49,555 nt of DNA from Streptomyces sp. ADI95-17 (GCF_003846175.1 NZ_ML123049.1:556855-606409), one strand, 5' to 3'; counted from the stretch's first letter, positions 42,001-49,533 are shown. Numbers and translations are program-made. Notes: generated by a model from the sequence alone, not told the origin.

Positions 42001-42774
42001 AACGCCGACGAGTCGGGTTCCGCGCAGGAGATGCGCAGCGGCGAGCTGGACTACACGGCGGGCCGCACCTACCCGGCCCAGTGGTTCGCGCCGGTCACCC
42101 GGCCGCGCCTGGGCACCGGCTACTGGGGTCCGTTCCGGTCCGTCTACAACGACATCCAGTACAACTTCACCCCGTGGACGGACTCCGGAGCGGGCCACTC
42201 GGGCGCCATGCCGGAGGACGAGTACGACACCACCACCACGGCGTTCTACCAGGGCGACACCCTGATCAAGAAGGCCGCGGGCCGGGCGGGCTTCGCCTGG
42301 GACGTCTCGCCCGAGAAGCTGCCGTACCGCTTCGTCCTCGACTCCGCCCGCGACGGCGACCGGTGGCGGACGTCCACCCGCACCCACACCGAGTGGGACT
42401 TCGTCTCGGGTGCCATGGACGAGAACGGCCCGTTCCAGGCCGACATCCCGATGCTCCAGCTGGACTACAAGGTCGACACCGACCTGGCCGGTGACGTCAG
42501 GGCCGGCAAGTGGACCGAGGTCGGGCTCTCCTCCGGTACGCAGGAGTGGCTGGACGGTGCGGTGAAGGCCTCCGGGGCCTCGCTGTCGGTCAGCTACGAC
42601 GACGGGAAGACCTGGGAGGCGGTGCGGCTCCACAAGGACGCGGCCGGTTCCTGGACCGCCCGGTTCAAGACCCCGAAGAAGGCCGGCTCGTTCGTCTCGC
42701 TGAAGGCGCACGCCGAGGCGGCCGGCGGGCTGGGCGTCGATCAGGAGATCATCCGGGCCTTCGGCCTGAAGTGA
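39016..42774 (+). CDS. Secreted S8 family serine peptidase (second large subtilase)
   Basis: This 1252-residue secreted subtilase has a long signal peptide (about residues 1-45, with a basic RTGRR and the core ALLLATTVALMSGALVPA), a propeptide to about residue 215, and a complete S8 triad: Asp248 in AVLDTGIDATHPD, His280 in GHGTHVAST and Ser453 in SGTSMATPHVAGAAA, with oxyanion Asn377 in AAGNAYGEG. The long C-terminal part includes a PA-like segment near residues 812-862 (VKGKAVVVRRSDAV) and ends in an Ig-like domain (SVSYDDGKTWEAV). It matches the peptidase at 1997 in length, order and even nucleotide sequence around the active-site serine. ATG 39016 lacks a clear Shine-Dalgarno. It interrupts the purine and urea genes but shows no operon link with them. 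Confidence 0.95.
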   Translation: MTPIPSSASGRARSARTGRRALLLATTVALMSGALVPAAGAASAAGADTPRPAGRHVPSVQEYDITLLTGDVVHYTDGAGKQDTVTVDRPDGAFGGVHVQQAGDDIYVLPDEATALLAAGKLDRRLFNVSALAKMGYDDKRSGGIPVIATYPAGKGRSLPAAPRGAEKVRTLESIHGAALKADKDTARTFWNGITTAPAARSLDGGITKLWLDGRAEAALKDSVPQVNAPQAWAEGYDGKGSKVAVLDTGIDATHPDVKDRILETRSFVPGEEVVDRNGHGTHVASTIAGSGAASEGVNKGVAPGAGLIVGKVLSDEGSGADSGIIEAMEWAKAEGADVVSMSLGSSIPDDGSDPMSQAVDALSADGGPLFVIAAGNAYGEGTIGSPGSAQKALTIAAVDKQDNRADFSSMGPLVRSYGLKPDLSAPGVDINAAASQSVPGIEGMYQSMSGTSMATPHVAGAAAILKQRHPDWSGQRIKDALMSSSKQLAQYTPYEQGTGRLDVKAAVDTTIEATGSVAVASYDWPHSPSDPVAERTITYRNTGAKDVTLDLATDTDADAYTLSAKQLTVPAGSTAEAVLSLDPSKVANNTRFSGQVVAKDAAGTTVAHTGFALNKEQELYDLKLQLRDRGGKPMDGVVVLGALGDPQLMPVQVSGETTLRLPPGNYTAWTAADIAGDRADSKALAFLAAPEIILDKPSTVTLDASEARKVSVRTPKETETRQLRYDMARTAPDGTVQRDAYQIPLTYDQLWASPTKKVTQGSFSFLTRWRQGEKLIDLTAGGRDVPVAVQGGSPVAESGEQKLAAVFAGNGAVADYKGLNVKGKAVVVRRSDAVAPEDRAANAVAAGARALFVVNDGDGVAMETYAPYGTETAVPVASVQRLAGEKLIESARHGSKVTIEQRRFARYVYDLVDRHDGVVPDRSLAYAPSARQLAKVENTFYGHKSVLGGGYRYDIPDYGPGIGFEEYEKFPGTRDEWVTPLPGASFWYENHSVLNADESGSAQEMRSGELDYTAGRTYPAQWFAPVTRPRLGTGYWGPFRSVYNDIQYNFTPWTDSGAGHSGAMPEDEYDTTTTAFYQGDTLIKKAAGRAGFAWDVSPEKLPYRFVLDSARDGDRWRTSTRTHTEWDFVSGAMDENGPFQADIPMLQLDYKVDTDLAGDVRAGKWTEVGLSSGTQEWLDGAVKASGASLSVSYDDGKTWEAVRLHKDAAGSWTARFKTPKKAGSFVSLKAHAEAAGGLGVDQEIIRAFGLK

Positions 42775-42793
42775 CCTGCTGAGCTTTGCTCTT

Positions 42794-42834
42794 GAGGCGG
42801 CCGTGCACCCCATGCCGGGGTGTGCGGCCGCCTC
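42794..42834 (+). terminator. Rho-independent terminator after the second S8 gene
   Basis: GAGGCGGCCG (42794-42803) pairs with CGGCCGCCTC (42825-42834); the inner bases extend the stem to about 18 bp with two G-U pairs and a 5-base loop. TCTTTACTGTTTCTT follows, giving a U-rich tail rarely seen in this window. Confidence 0.92.
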
Positions 42835-42853
42835 TCTTTACTGTTTCTTGATG

Positions 42854-42866
42854 GACAAAATTTGTC
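42854..42866. promoter_or_regulatory. AT-rich dyad GACAAA-A-TTTGTC upstream of urease
   Basis: A perfect 6+1+6 inverted repeat lies about 150 bases before ureA in an AT-rich segment (42841-42895) that probably holds the operon promoter. It does not match the Nur nickel box. The regulator is unknown. Confidence 0.45.
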
Positions 42867-43017
42867 TACTTTGCCCGTATATGGTGGGCGATAAGGGCAG
42901 AAAGGGACTTATCGCGGAGCGGTGCAAGTTGCCACGGCGTGGCCGGGAGGCTTATAAGAGGAACGTGGCCAGGGCGATTCCGGGAATTCCGGGGACTGCC
43001 GCCATGGAGGTTTCCCA

Positions 43018-43320
43018 ATGTTTCTCACTCCGTCCGACACGGAGAAATTGCTGCTGAGCGTCGCCGGAATGGTCGCTCGTGACAGGCGGGATCGTGGCGT
43101 TCGGCTCAACTACCCCGAGGCCGTCGCGCTGCTCTCCTGCTGGGCCGTGGAACGCGCCCGCGAGGGTGCCCGCGTCAGTGACCTGATGGTCGCGGGGCGG
43201 AATGTCCTCACCCGCGCTGACGTGCTGGAAGGCGTTCCCGAGATGCTGCATGACGTCCAGGTCGAGGCGACCTTCCCGGACGGGCGCAAGCTCGTCACGA
43301 TCACCTCGCCGATCCCGTGA
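43018..43320 (+). CDS. ureA: Urease subunit gamma
   Basis: This 100-residue protein is the small gamma subunit of urease, of normal length, with MFLTPSDTEKLLLSVAGMVA, RGVRLNYPEAVALLSCW and LEGVPEMLHDVQVEATFPDG as family segments. It packs around the catalytic UreC in the (UreABC)3 complex. GGAGG lies 7 bases before the ATG. Its stop overlaps the ureB start by four bases, the first of several translational couplings in the ureABCFGD operon. In some Streptomyces urease loci gamma and beta are fused; here they are separate genes. Confidence 0.97.
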   Translation: MFLTPSDTEKLLLSVAGMVARDRRDRGVRLNYPEAVALLSCWAVERAREGARVSDLMVAGRNVLTRADVLEGVPEMLHDVQVEATFPDGRKLVTITSPIP

Positions 43321-43637
43321 TCCCCGGTGAGATCCGGACCGGACCCGGTGAACTGAAAATCAATGACACTCGCACTCAATTGCATGTGACCGTAGTGAAT
43401 GACGGTGATCGTCCCATTCAGATCGGCTCGCATCTGCATTTCTCCGACGCGAATCCGGCGCTTTCTTTCGACCGGTCCCTGACCGAAGGATTCCGGCTCG
43501 ACATTCCCTCCGGCACTTCTCTGCGCTTCGAGCCCGGAGTGGGCGCCGAGGTCACCCTCGTCGAGCTGGGAGGCCTCCGGAAGGTGCCCGGCATCGTCGT
43601 GCCGGGGACCCGCGCCGCCCGAACGGATGGCATATGA
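43317..43637 (+). CDS. ureB: Urease subunit beta
   Basis: The 106-residue protein shows the urease beta signatures MIPGEI, VTVVNDGDRPIQIGSHLHFSDANPAL and LDIPSGTSLRFEPG. It is a structural subunit of the urease core. The GTG start at 43317 overlaps the ureA stop (GTGA). Two bases of the family-typical spacing separate its stop from the preferred ureC start. Local AT content is higher than in the rest of the operon around 43360-43460, a mild oddity without disruption of the frame. Confidence 0.96.
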   Translation: MIPGEIRTGPGELKINDTRTQLHVTVVNDGDRPIQIGSHLHFSDANPALSFDRSLTEGFRLDIPSGTSLRFEPGVGAEVTLVELGGLRKVPGIVVPGTRAARTDGI

Positions 43638-43638
43638 C

Positions 43639-45342
43639 ATGGCACGAATGACCCGCGCCGCCTACGCGTCGCTCTACGGCCCCACCACCGGCGACCGCGT
43701 CCGCCTCGCCGACACCGACCTCTGGATCGAGGTCGAGGAGGACCGCTGCTTCGGAGGCGACGAGGCCGTGTTCGGCGGCGGCAAGTCCATCCGCGAATCC
43801 ATGGCCCAGTCCACCGCCGCACGCGCCGACGGCGCCCTCGACCTCGTCATCACCAATGTCGTCGTCCTCGACCACTGGGGCATCGTCAAGACCGACGTGG
43901 GCGTCCGGGCCGGCCGCATCGTCGCGCTCGGCCGCTCCGGAAATCCCGACATCAGCGACGGCGTCCACCCCGGCCTGGTCATCGGACCCGGCACCGACGT
44001 GGTCTCCGGCGAGGGCCGCATCCTCACCGCCGGAGCCGTCGACACCCACGTCCACTTCCTCATGCCTCAGACCCTGCACGAGGCCCTCGCCACCGGCACC
44101 ACCACCGTCATCGGCGGCGGCACCGGCGCCACCGAAGGCTCCAAGGCCACCACCGTCACCCCCGGCGCCTGGAACCTCGCGATGATGCACCGGTCCCTGG
44201 ACCGCGTCCCGCTCAACGTCATGCTCTTCGCCAAGGGCTCCACCGTCGGCGAAGAGGCCCTGCGCGAGGCGGCGCTCGGCGGGGCCGGCGGCTACAAGGT
44301 CCACGAGGACTGGGGCGCCACCCCCGCCGCCATCGACGCGGCACTGAAAGCCGCCGACGCCCATGGGCTCCAGGTCGCCCTGCACGCCGACAGCCTCAAC
44401 GAGGCAGGCTACGTCGAAGGAACCCTCGACGCGATCGCCGGACGCGGCATCCACGTCTTCCACGCCGAGGGCGCGGGCGGCGGCCACGCACCCGACATCA
44501 TCACCGTCGCCTCCCACCCCAACATCCTCCCGGCGTCCACCAACCCCACGCTCCCGCACACCGTCAACACCGTCGCCGAACACCTCGACATGCTGATGGT
44601 CTGCCACCACCTCAACCCGCGCGTTCCCGAGGACCTCGCCTTCGCCGAGTCCCGCATCCGCGCCACCACCATCGCCGCCGAGGACGTCCTGCACGACATC
44701 GGCGCACTCTCCATCACCTCCTCGGACGCCCAGGCCATGGGCCGCATCGGCGAGGTCGTCTGCCGCACCTGGCAGGTCGCGCATGTGATGAAGCAGCGCT
44801 TCGGCGACCGCGGCAGCGAACTGCCCGCCGACAACGAACGCGCCCGCCGCTACGTCGCCAAGTACACGATCTGCCCGGCGGTCGCCCACGGCATCGACCA
44901 TGTCGTCGGCTCCGTCGAACCGGGCAAGCTCGCCGACCTGGTGCTCTGGGACCCCGCCTTCTTCGGCATCCGCCCCGCCGCCGTCATCAAGGGCGGCATG
45001 GTGGTGTACGCGCCGCTCGGCGACGCCAACGCCGCGATCCCCACCACCCAGCCCGTCCTCATGCGCCCCACCGCCGCAGCCGAGGCCGCCCCGCACCTCT
45101 CGGTCAGCTTCGTGGCCCCGGCCGCCCTGGACGACGGACTGGCCGAACGGCTCGGTCTGGTACGGGAGCTGGTCGCCGTACGGCCCACCCGCCACCTCAC
45201 CAAGGCGGACCTGCCGAACAACACGGCCCTCCCCGACATCGACGTCGACCCGGAGACCTTCGCCATCCGGATCGACGGAGAGCTCGTGGAGCCCGCGCCC
45301 GCCACCGAACTGCCGCTGGCCCAGCGGTACTCCATGTTCTGA
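43639..45342 (+). CDS. ureC: Urease subunit alpha (catalytic, nickel-binding)
   Basis: This 567-residue amidohydrolase holds the dinuclear nickel site that hydrolyses urea to ammonia and carbamate. From ATG 43639 the key residues fall at the same numbers as in Sporosarcina pasteurii urease: His137 and His139 (THVHF), the carbamylated Lys220 (YKVHEDWG), His249 (LHADS), His275 (FHAEGAGGGHAPD), the flap Cys322-His323 (MVCHHL) and Asp363 (SSDAQAMGR). This agreement, and MARMTRAAYASLYGPTTGDR as start, favour 43639 over the ATG at 43627. A few positions differ from most ureases (HAEG for HTEG, and a shortened segment after EVEEDR). The stop overlaps the ureF ATG by one base. Confidence 0.97.
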   Translation: MARMTRAAYASLYGPTTGDRVRLADTDLWIEVEEDRCFGGDEAVFGGGKSIRESMAQSTAARADGALDLVITNVVVLDHWGIVKTDVGVRAGRIVALGRSGNPDISDGVHPGLVIGPGTDVVSGEGRILTAGAVDTHVHFLMPQTLHEALATGTTTVIGGGTGATEGSKATTVTPGAWNLAMMHRSLDRVPLNVMLFAKGSTVGEEALREAALGGAGGYKVHEDWGATPAAIDAALKAADAHGLQVALHADSLNEAGYVEGTLDAIAGRGIHVFHAEGAGGGHAPDIITVASHPNILPASTNPTLPHTVNTVAEHLDMLMVCHHLNPRVPEDLAFAESRIRATTIAAEDVLHDIGALSITSSDAQAMGRIGEVVCRTWQVAHVMKQRFGDRGSELPADNERARRYVAKYTICPAVAHGIDHVVGSVEPGKLADLVLWDPAFFGIRPAAVIKGGMVVYAPLGDANAAIPTTQPVLMRPTAAAEAAPHLSVSFVAPAALDDGLAERLGLVRELVAVRPTRHLTKADLPNNTALPDIDVDPETFAIRIDGELVEPAPATELPLAQRYSMF

Positions 45343-46007
45343 TGGCCGGCCTGGCACACCTGCTGCTCGGGGACGGACGGCTCCCGGTCGGCGCGTACAC
45401 CTACAGCGCGGGACTCGAACCGGCCGTCGCGGCGGGCCTCACCCGGGACCGGATCCCCGCCCTGCTGCGGGCCCGGCTGCACACCGCGGCCGTCACCGAG
45501 GCCGCCGCCGCGGTACTCGCCCTGCGGGCCGCCGGGCGGGACCCGGTGGACTACGGCCCCGTACAGCAGGCACTCGCCGCCCGGACCCCGGCCGCGCCCC
45601 TGCGCGAGGCATCGGCGACGCTCGGGCGCGGCGTACAGCGCCTGGCGCGCAGGCTGGATCCCGGGCACCCGGCGGTCGCCGCCCTGTCCGGGATCGGCCC
45701 CCGCCCGCTGCGGCCGGTCGCCCTCGGCGCGCTCGGGGCCGTCATGCGGGTCACGGAGGAGGAGCTGGCGCGGGGCGTCGTCTACGACGAACTGCAGACC
45801 ATCACCTCCGCGGCGCTCAAGCTGCTGCCCGGCGACCCGCTGGACTCGGTCGTCTGGATCCTCGACGCCGAGCCGCACGCGGCGGCCGCGGTGGCCGAGG
45901 CCCTCGCCGTGCGGACCCCGGCCGGGCTGCCCGCCCGTACACCCCCGCTCACCGAACAGTGGGCGCTCGAACACGCACAACGAGAACGGAGACTGTTCCT
46001 TGCCTGA
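45342..46007 (+). CDS. ureF: Urease accessory protein UreF
   Basis: The 221-residue all-helical protein matches UreF, with LLLGDGRLPVGAYTYSAGLE at the start and YDELQTITSAALKLLPGDP near the end. With UreD and UreG it forms the GTP-dependent complex that delivers nickel and CO2 to UreC. The ATG overlaps the ureC stop (TGATG), and its own stop lies 8 bases inside the ureG reading frame, so translation of the accessory genes is coupled to the structural genes. Confidence 0.93.
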   Translation: MAGLAHLLLGDGRLPVGAYTYSAGLEPAVAAGLTRDRIPALLRARLHTAAVTEAAAAVLALRAAGRDPVDYGPVQQALAARTPAAPLREASATLGRGVQRLARRLDPGHPAVAALSGIGPRPLRPVALGALGAVMRVTEEELARGVVYDELQTITSAALKLLPGDPLDSVVWILDAEPHAAAAVAEALAVRTPAGLPARTPPLTEQWALEHAQRERRLFLA

Positions 46008-46779
46008 CCGGCACCCCGACACCACGCCTGACCGGCACCCCGACACCACGCCCGACCGGCACCCCGACCACAACACCCCGCACCTTCCCGACGGCCACCC
46101 CCGGCGCGCCCTGCGCCTCGGTGTGGCCGGGCCGGTCGGCACGGGCAAGAGCTCGATCCTCGCCACCCTCTGCCGGGAGCTGGCCGGCGAACTCGCCATG
46201 GCCGTCGTCACCAACGACATCTACACCGACGAGGACGCCCGGTTCCTCCGCTCGGCCGGAGTGCTCCCCACCGAGCGCATCCGGGCCGTCGAGACGGGCG
46301 CCTGCCCGCACACCGCGATCCGGGACGACGTCAGCGCCAACCTCGACGCGGTCGAGGACCTTGAGGAGGCGTACGGACCGCTCGACCTGGTGCTCGTGGA
46401 GAGCGGTGGCGACAACCTCACCGCCACCTTCAGCCCGGCCCTCGCCGACGCCCAGCTCTTCTGCATCGATGTCGCGGGCGGCGGCGATGTCGCCCGCAAG
46501 GGCGGCCCCGGCATCACCGGTGCCGACCTCCTGATCATCAACAAGACCGACCTCGCGCCCCACGTGGAGGTCGACGTAGCGGCGATGGTCGCCGACGCGT
46601 CGCGGGCCCGCGACGGCCTGCCGGTCCTCGCGCTCTCCAGGCACGACCCGGCTTCCGTGGCCCAACTCACCGACTGGGTACGGGAGTTGCTCGTGCGTCA
46701 CCGCTCCGGAACCCATGTCCCCACGGACCCGGGCCCGATGGCGCCCCACAGCCACAGCCACAGCCACGACGGCTCGTGA
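46000..46779 (+). CDS. ureG: Urease accessory GTPase UreG with His-rich termini
   Basis: This 259-residue SIMIBI GTPase powers nickel insertion into urease. The P-loop is GPVGTGKSS (Lys50), the nickel-binding CPH motif is Cys102-Pro-His104 in GACPHTAIRDD, followed by LVESGGDNL, IDVAGGGDVARKGGPG and the guanine-specificity motif NKTD. The TTG start at 46000 gives an unusual 34-residue N-terminal extension made of three RHPD repeats and further His, encoded by 24-bp tandem DNA repeats. The C terminus ends HSHSHSHDGS. Together they supply about eleven histidines. The operon lacks ureE, the usual His-tailed nickel chaperone, so the tails may replace its storage role. If translation began at an internal codon the N-terminal tail would be lost; no better start is evident. 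Confidence 0.92.
   Translation: MPDRHPDTTPDRHPDTTPDRHPDHNTPHLPDGHPRRALRLGVAGPVGTGKSSILATLCRELAGELAMAVVTNDIYTDEDARFLRSAGVLPTERIRAVETGACPHTAIRDDVSANLDAVEDLEEAYGPLDLVLVESGGDNLTATFSPALADAQLFCIDVAGGGDVARKGGPGITGADLLIINKTDLAPHVEVDVAAMVADASRARDGLPVLALSRHDPASVAQLTDWVRELLVRHRSGTHVPTDPGPMAPHSHSHSHDGS
46003..46074 (+). repeat. 24-bp tandem repeats encoding the UreG His tail
   Basis: Copies at 46003-46026 and 46027-46050 are identical; the copy at 46051-46074 differs at a few bases. Each encodes an eight-residue unit, PDRHPDTT or PDRHPDHN. The frame is kept, so the number of His units could change by slippage without breaking the gene. Confidence 0.95.
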
Positions 46780-47543
46780 CCGGGGAGTCCGCCGAGCCCA
46801 CGGTCGTCACCGTGGAGCTCGACTGTTCGGGCCGCCACATCGCCCGGGAACTGCGCCCCGGCGCCTTCCTCGCGCCCCGGCCCCTGCTGCCGTCCCCCGA
46901 CCGTCTGCGGATCGCGCTGGTCGGCACCCGGGCGGGCCTGCTCGCGGGCGACGATCTGCGGCTGGACGTCTCGGTCGGCCCCGGCGCCCGGCTGGAGCTG
47001 GTCGAGCCGTCCGGCCTGGTCGCGTACGACCACCGTGGCGGCACGTCGAGCTGGCGGGCCCGCGTCGACATCGCCGAGGGCGGCGAACTCCACTGGGACG
47101 CACGGCCGTTCGTGATCTCGGCGGGTGCCCGGGTCGAGCGCTCGATGGAGGTGTCACTGGCGGCCGGGGCGCGCATGCTGTGGCGCGACACCCTGGTCCT
47201 CGGGCGTTCCGGAGAGCGGGGCGGCGGTGTGCGGGCGATGACGCATGCCACGTACGACGGCGGTGAGCTGCTGGTCGAGGACCTGGATCTCATGGACCCG
47301 GAAACGCGTGAACTCCCCGGCATCCTGGGCCCCAACCGCGTCATCGGTTCGGTCACCGCCCTCGGCACCGCCCCGGGCGGCCGGCCCCACCCGTACCGCA
47401 CGGACCTGGCGGGGCCGGGTGCGCAGGTACGGCTGCTGGACACGGTGGCGCCGGCCGCCGAGGCGGAACTGGCCGCCGTCTGGGAGCAATGGCTCGCGGA
47501 CGGCGGACCGGGAGTGCCGGGTCAGCCGGTCACGACCGGCTGA
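46776..47543 (+). CDS. ureD: Urease accessory protein UreD (UreH)
   Basis: The 255-residue protein belongs to the UreD family, with LVGTRAGLLAGDDLRLDVSVGPGARLELVEPSG, ELHWDARPFVISAGARVERSMEVSL and ARMLWRDTLVLGRSGE as characteristic segments. It is the scaffold that binds apo-urease and receives UreF and UreG during nickel insertion. The GTG start at 46776 overlaps the ureG stop (GTGA). It is the last gene of the operon; its 3' end overlaps the convergent MFS gene by 14 bases, leaving no room for a dedicated terminator. Confidence 0.93.
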   Translation: MTGESAEPTVVTVELDCSGRHIARELRPGAFLAPRPLLPSPDRLRIALVGTRAGLLAGDDLRLDVSVGPGARLELVEPSGLVAYDHRGGTSSWRARVDIAEGGELHWDARPFVISAGARVERSMEVSLAAGARMLWRDTLVLGRSGERGGGVRAMTHATYDGGELLVEDLDLMDPETRELPGILGPNRVIGSVTALGTAPGGRPHPYRTDLAGPGAQVRLLDTVAPAAEAELAAVWEQWLADGGPGVPGQPVTTG

Positions 47544-48777
47544 CCGTACCGCCGTCCGTCGAGCCGCGAGTCACCACGGCCGCACACAACAGCGCGGGGA
47601 CCGCCGCGACCGCGAAGCAGACGGCCGGCGACAGGTGGTCCACCAGCAGGCCCACCACCGCGACGCCCACCGATGACCCCGCGTTGATCGCGGTGTTCAC
47701 CCAGGCACCCGCCTGCGTACGGCTGCCCGCGCCCACCGACTCGTCCGCGATGAGGTACGCGGTGGTCAGGGCGGGCGCGATGAACAGCCCGGCCACCGCG
47801 GTGACCACGACCAGGACGTAGACATTGGGCGACAGCCCCGCTCCGGCCATGGTGACGCCCAGGCCGACGGCCAGCAGCGGCAGCCGCACCCGGTTCGACG
47901 CCCGCCAGGAGACGGCGCCGTAGGCCAGTCCACCGACCGCGCTTCCGGCCGAGAGCGCGGCGAGCACCCATGACACCGCCCCGCTCTGGTGACGCTGCTC
48001 GGCGAACGCCACCACCAGCAGATCCAGACCTCCCAGGCACAGCCCAACGGCCGCCGTCACCAGCACCGCGCGCCGCAGCCCGGCGATGCCGAGCAGCCGC
48101 CGCCCGGCCGGCGGGACGTCCGTACCGGCCGCCGTTTCCTCGGGCGCCGCCGAACCCCTGCCGCGCACCGCCGGTGAGGAGACCAGTGCCAGCGTGCCCA
48201 CGAAGACCAGCGCGGCGCTGATCGCGACCCCGGCCGCGGGCGGGGCGGACCTGACGACCAGGCCCACCAGCAACGGGCCGCTGACGAAGAGGAGTTCCTC
48301 GGCCACACCGTCCAGGCTGTAGGCGCGCCGCAACAGTTCCCGGTCGGCGACGAGGTCGCTCCACAGGGTCCGCATCACCGGCCCCAGCGGTGGAGTGGAG
48401 GCCCCCGCCGCGGCGGTCAGCACCCCCAGCAGGAACGCCGGGGCCCCCGGCCGCCAGGTGGCGTACGCCAGCGCGGCGAGCAGCACCGCGTAGAGGCCGG
48501 CCAGCGGCGGCAGGACCCGGCGCGGCCCGTACCGGTCGATCAGCGCGGCACGGGCGGGGGAGAGGAAGACGCTGGTCGCCCCGAACACCGCCATGACAGC
48601 CCCGGCGACGGAGTAGGAGCCGGTGGAGGCGTTCACTGCCAGCATCAGGGAAAGGGAGACCATCCCGTACGACAGCCGCCCCAGCAGGGCGGCGCCGAAG
48701 GTGCGGGTGGCATGAGGGGTGCGCAGGACGGTGGCGTACGAAGGCGTGCGTGAAGGCATGGGTGATGGCGAAAGCAT
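47530..48777 (-). CDS. MFS transporter
   Basis: This 416-residue protein is a 12-helix major facilitator superfamily member of the type often annotated as a drug or metabolite exporter. The loop between helices 2 and 3 holds SPARAALIDRYGPRRVLP, a version of motif A. SLDGVAEELLFVSGPLLVGLV marks helices in the first half, and a long cytoplasmic loop (RGRGSAAPEETAAGTD) separates the halves. ATG 48777 follows AAGGAAC; an upstream ATG would add 19 unrelated residues. Its stop overlaps the ureD stop on the other strand. Being convergent, it is not part of the urease operon, and there is no evidence that it carries urea or nickel. The substrate is unknown. Confidence 0.88.
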   Translation of the reverse strand: MLSPSPMPSRTPSYATVLRTPHATRTFGAALLGRLSYGMVSLSLMLAVNASTGSYSVAGAVMAVFGATSVFLSPARAALIDRYGPRRVLPPLAGLYAVLLAALAYATWRPGAPAFLLGVLTAAAGASTPPLGPVMRTLWSDLVADRELLRRAYSLDGVAEELLFVSGPLLVGLVVRSAPPAAGVAISAALVFVGTLALVSSPAVRGRGSAAPEETAAGTDVPPAGRRLLGIAGLRRAVLVTAAVGLCLGGLDLLVVAFAEQRHQSGAVSWVLAALSAGSAVGGLAYGAVSWRASNRVRLPLLAVGLGVTMAGAGLSPNVYVLVVVTAVAGLFIAPALTTAYLIADESVGAGSRTQAGAWVNTAINAGSSVGVAVVGLLVDHLSPAVCFAVAAVPALLCAAVVTRGSTDGGTVSRS

Positions 48778-48979
48778 CGATCTGTTCCTTGTGAGGGCAG
48801 CGCGGCAGAGGGCGCTGCGGGCATGCGGGGACACCGAAGTGCCGCACCCGGCGGAAGCGGGGGTGCGGTCAGTACGGGGTCCTACGCACGGGAGAGGAAC
48901 ATGGCGGCCAAGGTATCAGGGCGACAGGCCCGGGGGGAGGGGGAGTTCGGCGGTCGTGTCCGCCGGCACGTGAGGTGCC

Positions 48980-48988
48980 ATGTGACAT
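48980..48988 (+). promoter_or_regulatory. Exact ATGTGACAT copy before the broken DinB gene
   Basis: A copy of the dyad found in the hydroxyproline region lies 18 bases before the first DinB ATG. It is far from the GntR gene, so it may belong to a wider regulon or be a relic, since the gene behind it is disrupted. Confidence 0.45.
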
Positions 48989-49005
48989 CGCCGCGGGTAG
49001 TGTCG

Positions 49006-49533
49006 ATGCCCATGCCGCCCTCCTCGTACCCCTCCCGCGTGCGCCCCGACTTCGAAGCGGACGAGCGGACCCAGCTCGTCGGCTGGCTCGACACGCAGCG
49101 GGCGACGGCCCGATGAAAGTGCGAGGAGCTGTCGGAGGCGGACGCGCACCGCGCCGTTCTGCCGTCCTCGCCGCTCATGACGACGGCAGGTGTCATGTCA
49201 CACCTCCGCTGGGCCGAGCACCTCTGGTTCGAGGTCGTCCTGCTGGGCCGCCCGGCCGTGGGGCCGGTGTTCGACGAGCCCGAGGACTCCGACATGAGGG
49301 TCGAGGGCGTTCCGCTCGCGAAGCTTCTCGACGACTACGACCGGCAGGTCGCGGTGTCGAACGAGATCTTCGCGGGACGGTCGCTCGACGACGTGGGCCG
49401 ACACCCGGACTTCGAGGCGTCGGGCGCGAGCCTGCGCTGGATCATGTTCCACATGATCGAGGAGACCGCCCGGCACGCGGGCCACCTGGACGCCATCAGG
49501 GAGCTCCTGGACGGCCGGACGGGCCACTACTGA
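49006..49533 (+). pseudogene. DinB/DUF664 family protein, interrupted by an in-frame TGA
   Basis: Two pieces in the same frame make one DinB-like four-helix protein of about 175 residues. The first piece, from ATG 49006 or 49012, reads PPSSYPSRVRPDFEADERTQ to LDTQRATAR and ends at TGA 49114-49116. The frame then continues KCEELSEADAHRAVLPSS into MTTAGVMSHLRWAEHLWFEV and ends HAGHLDAIRELLDGRTGHY. In the family the stop position is expected to be Trp (RATARWKCEEL), so a single TGG-to-TGA change explains the break. The helix histidines (HLRWAEH and ETARHAGH) that form the DinB metal site survive in the second piece, which could only be made alone by reinitiation at ATG 49177. A sequencing error is possible. 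Confidence 0.85.

Noticed and set aside
42803..43057. Small open frame between the S8 terminator and ureA
   Set aside because: It overlaps the terminator and the ureA start, has no ribosome binding site and no family features.
43552..45357. Minus-strand open frame opposite ureC
   Set aside because: Low-complexity translation without recognisable domain; ureC with all catalytic residues is on the plus strand.
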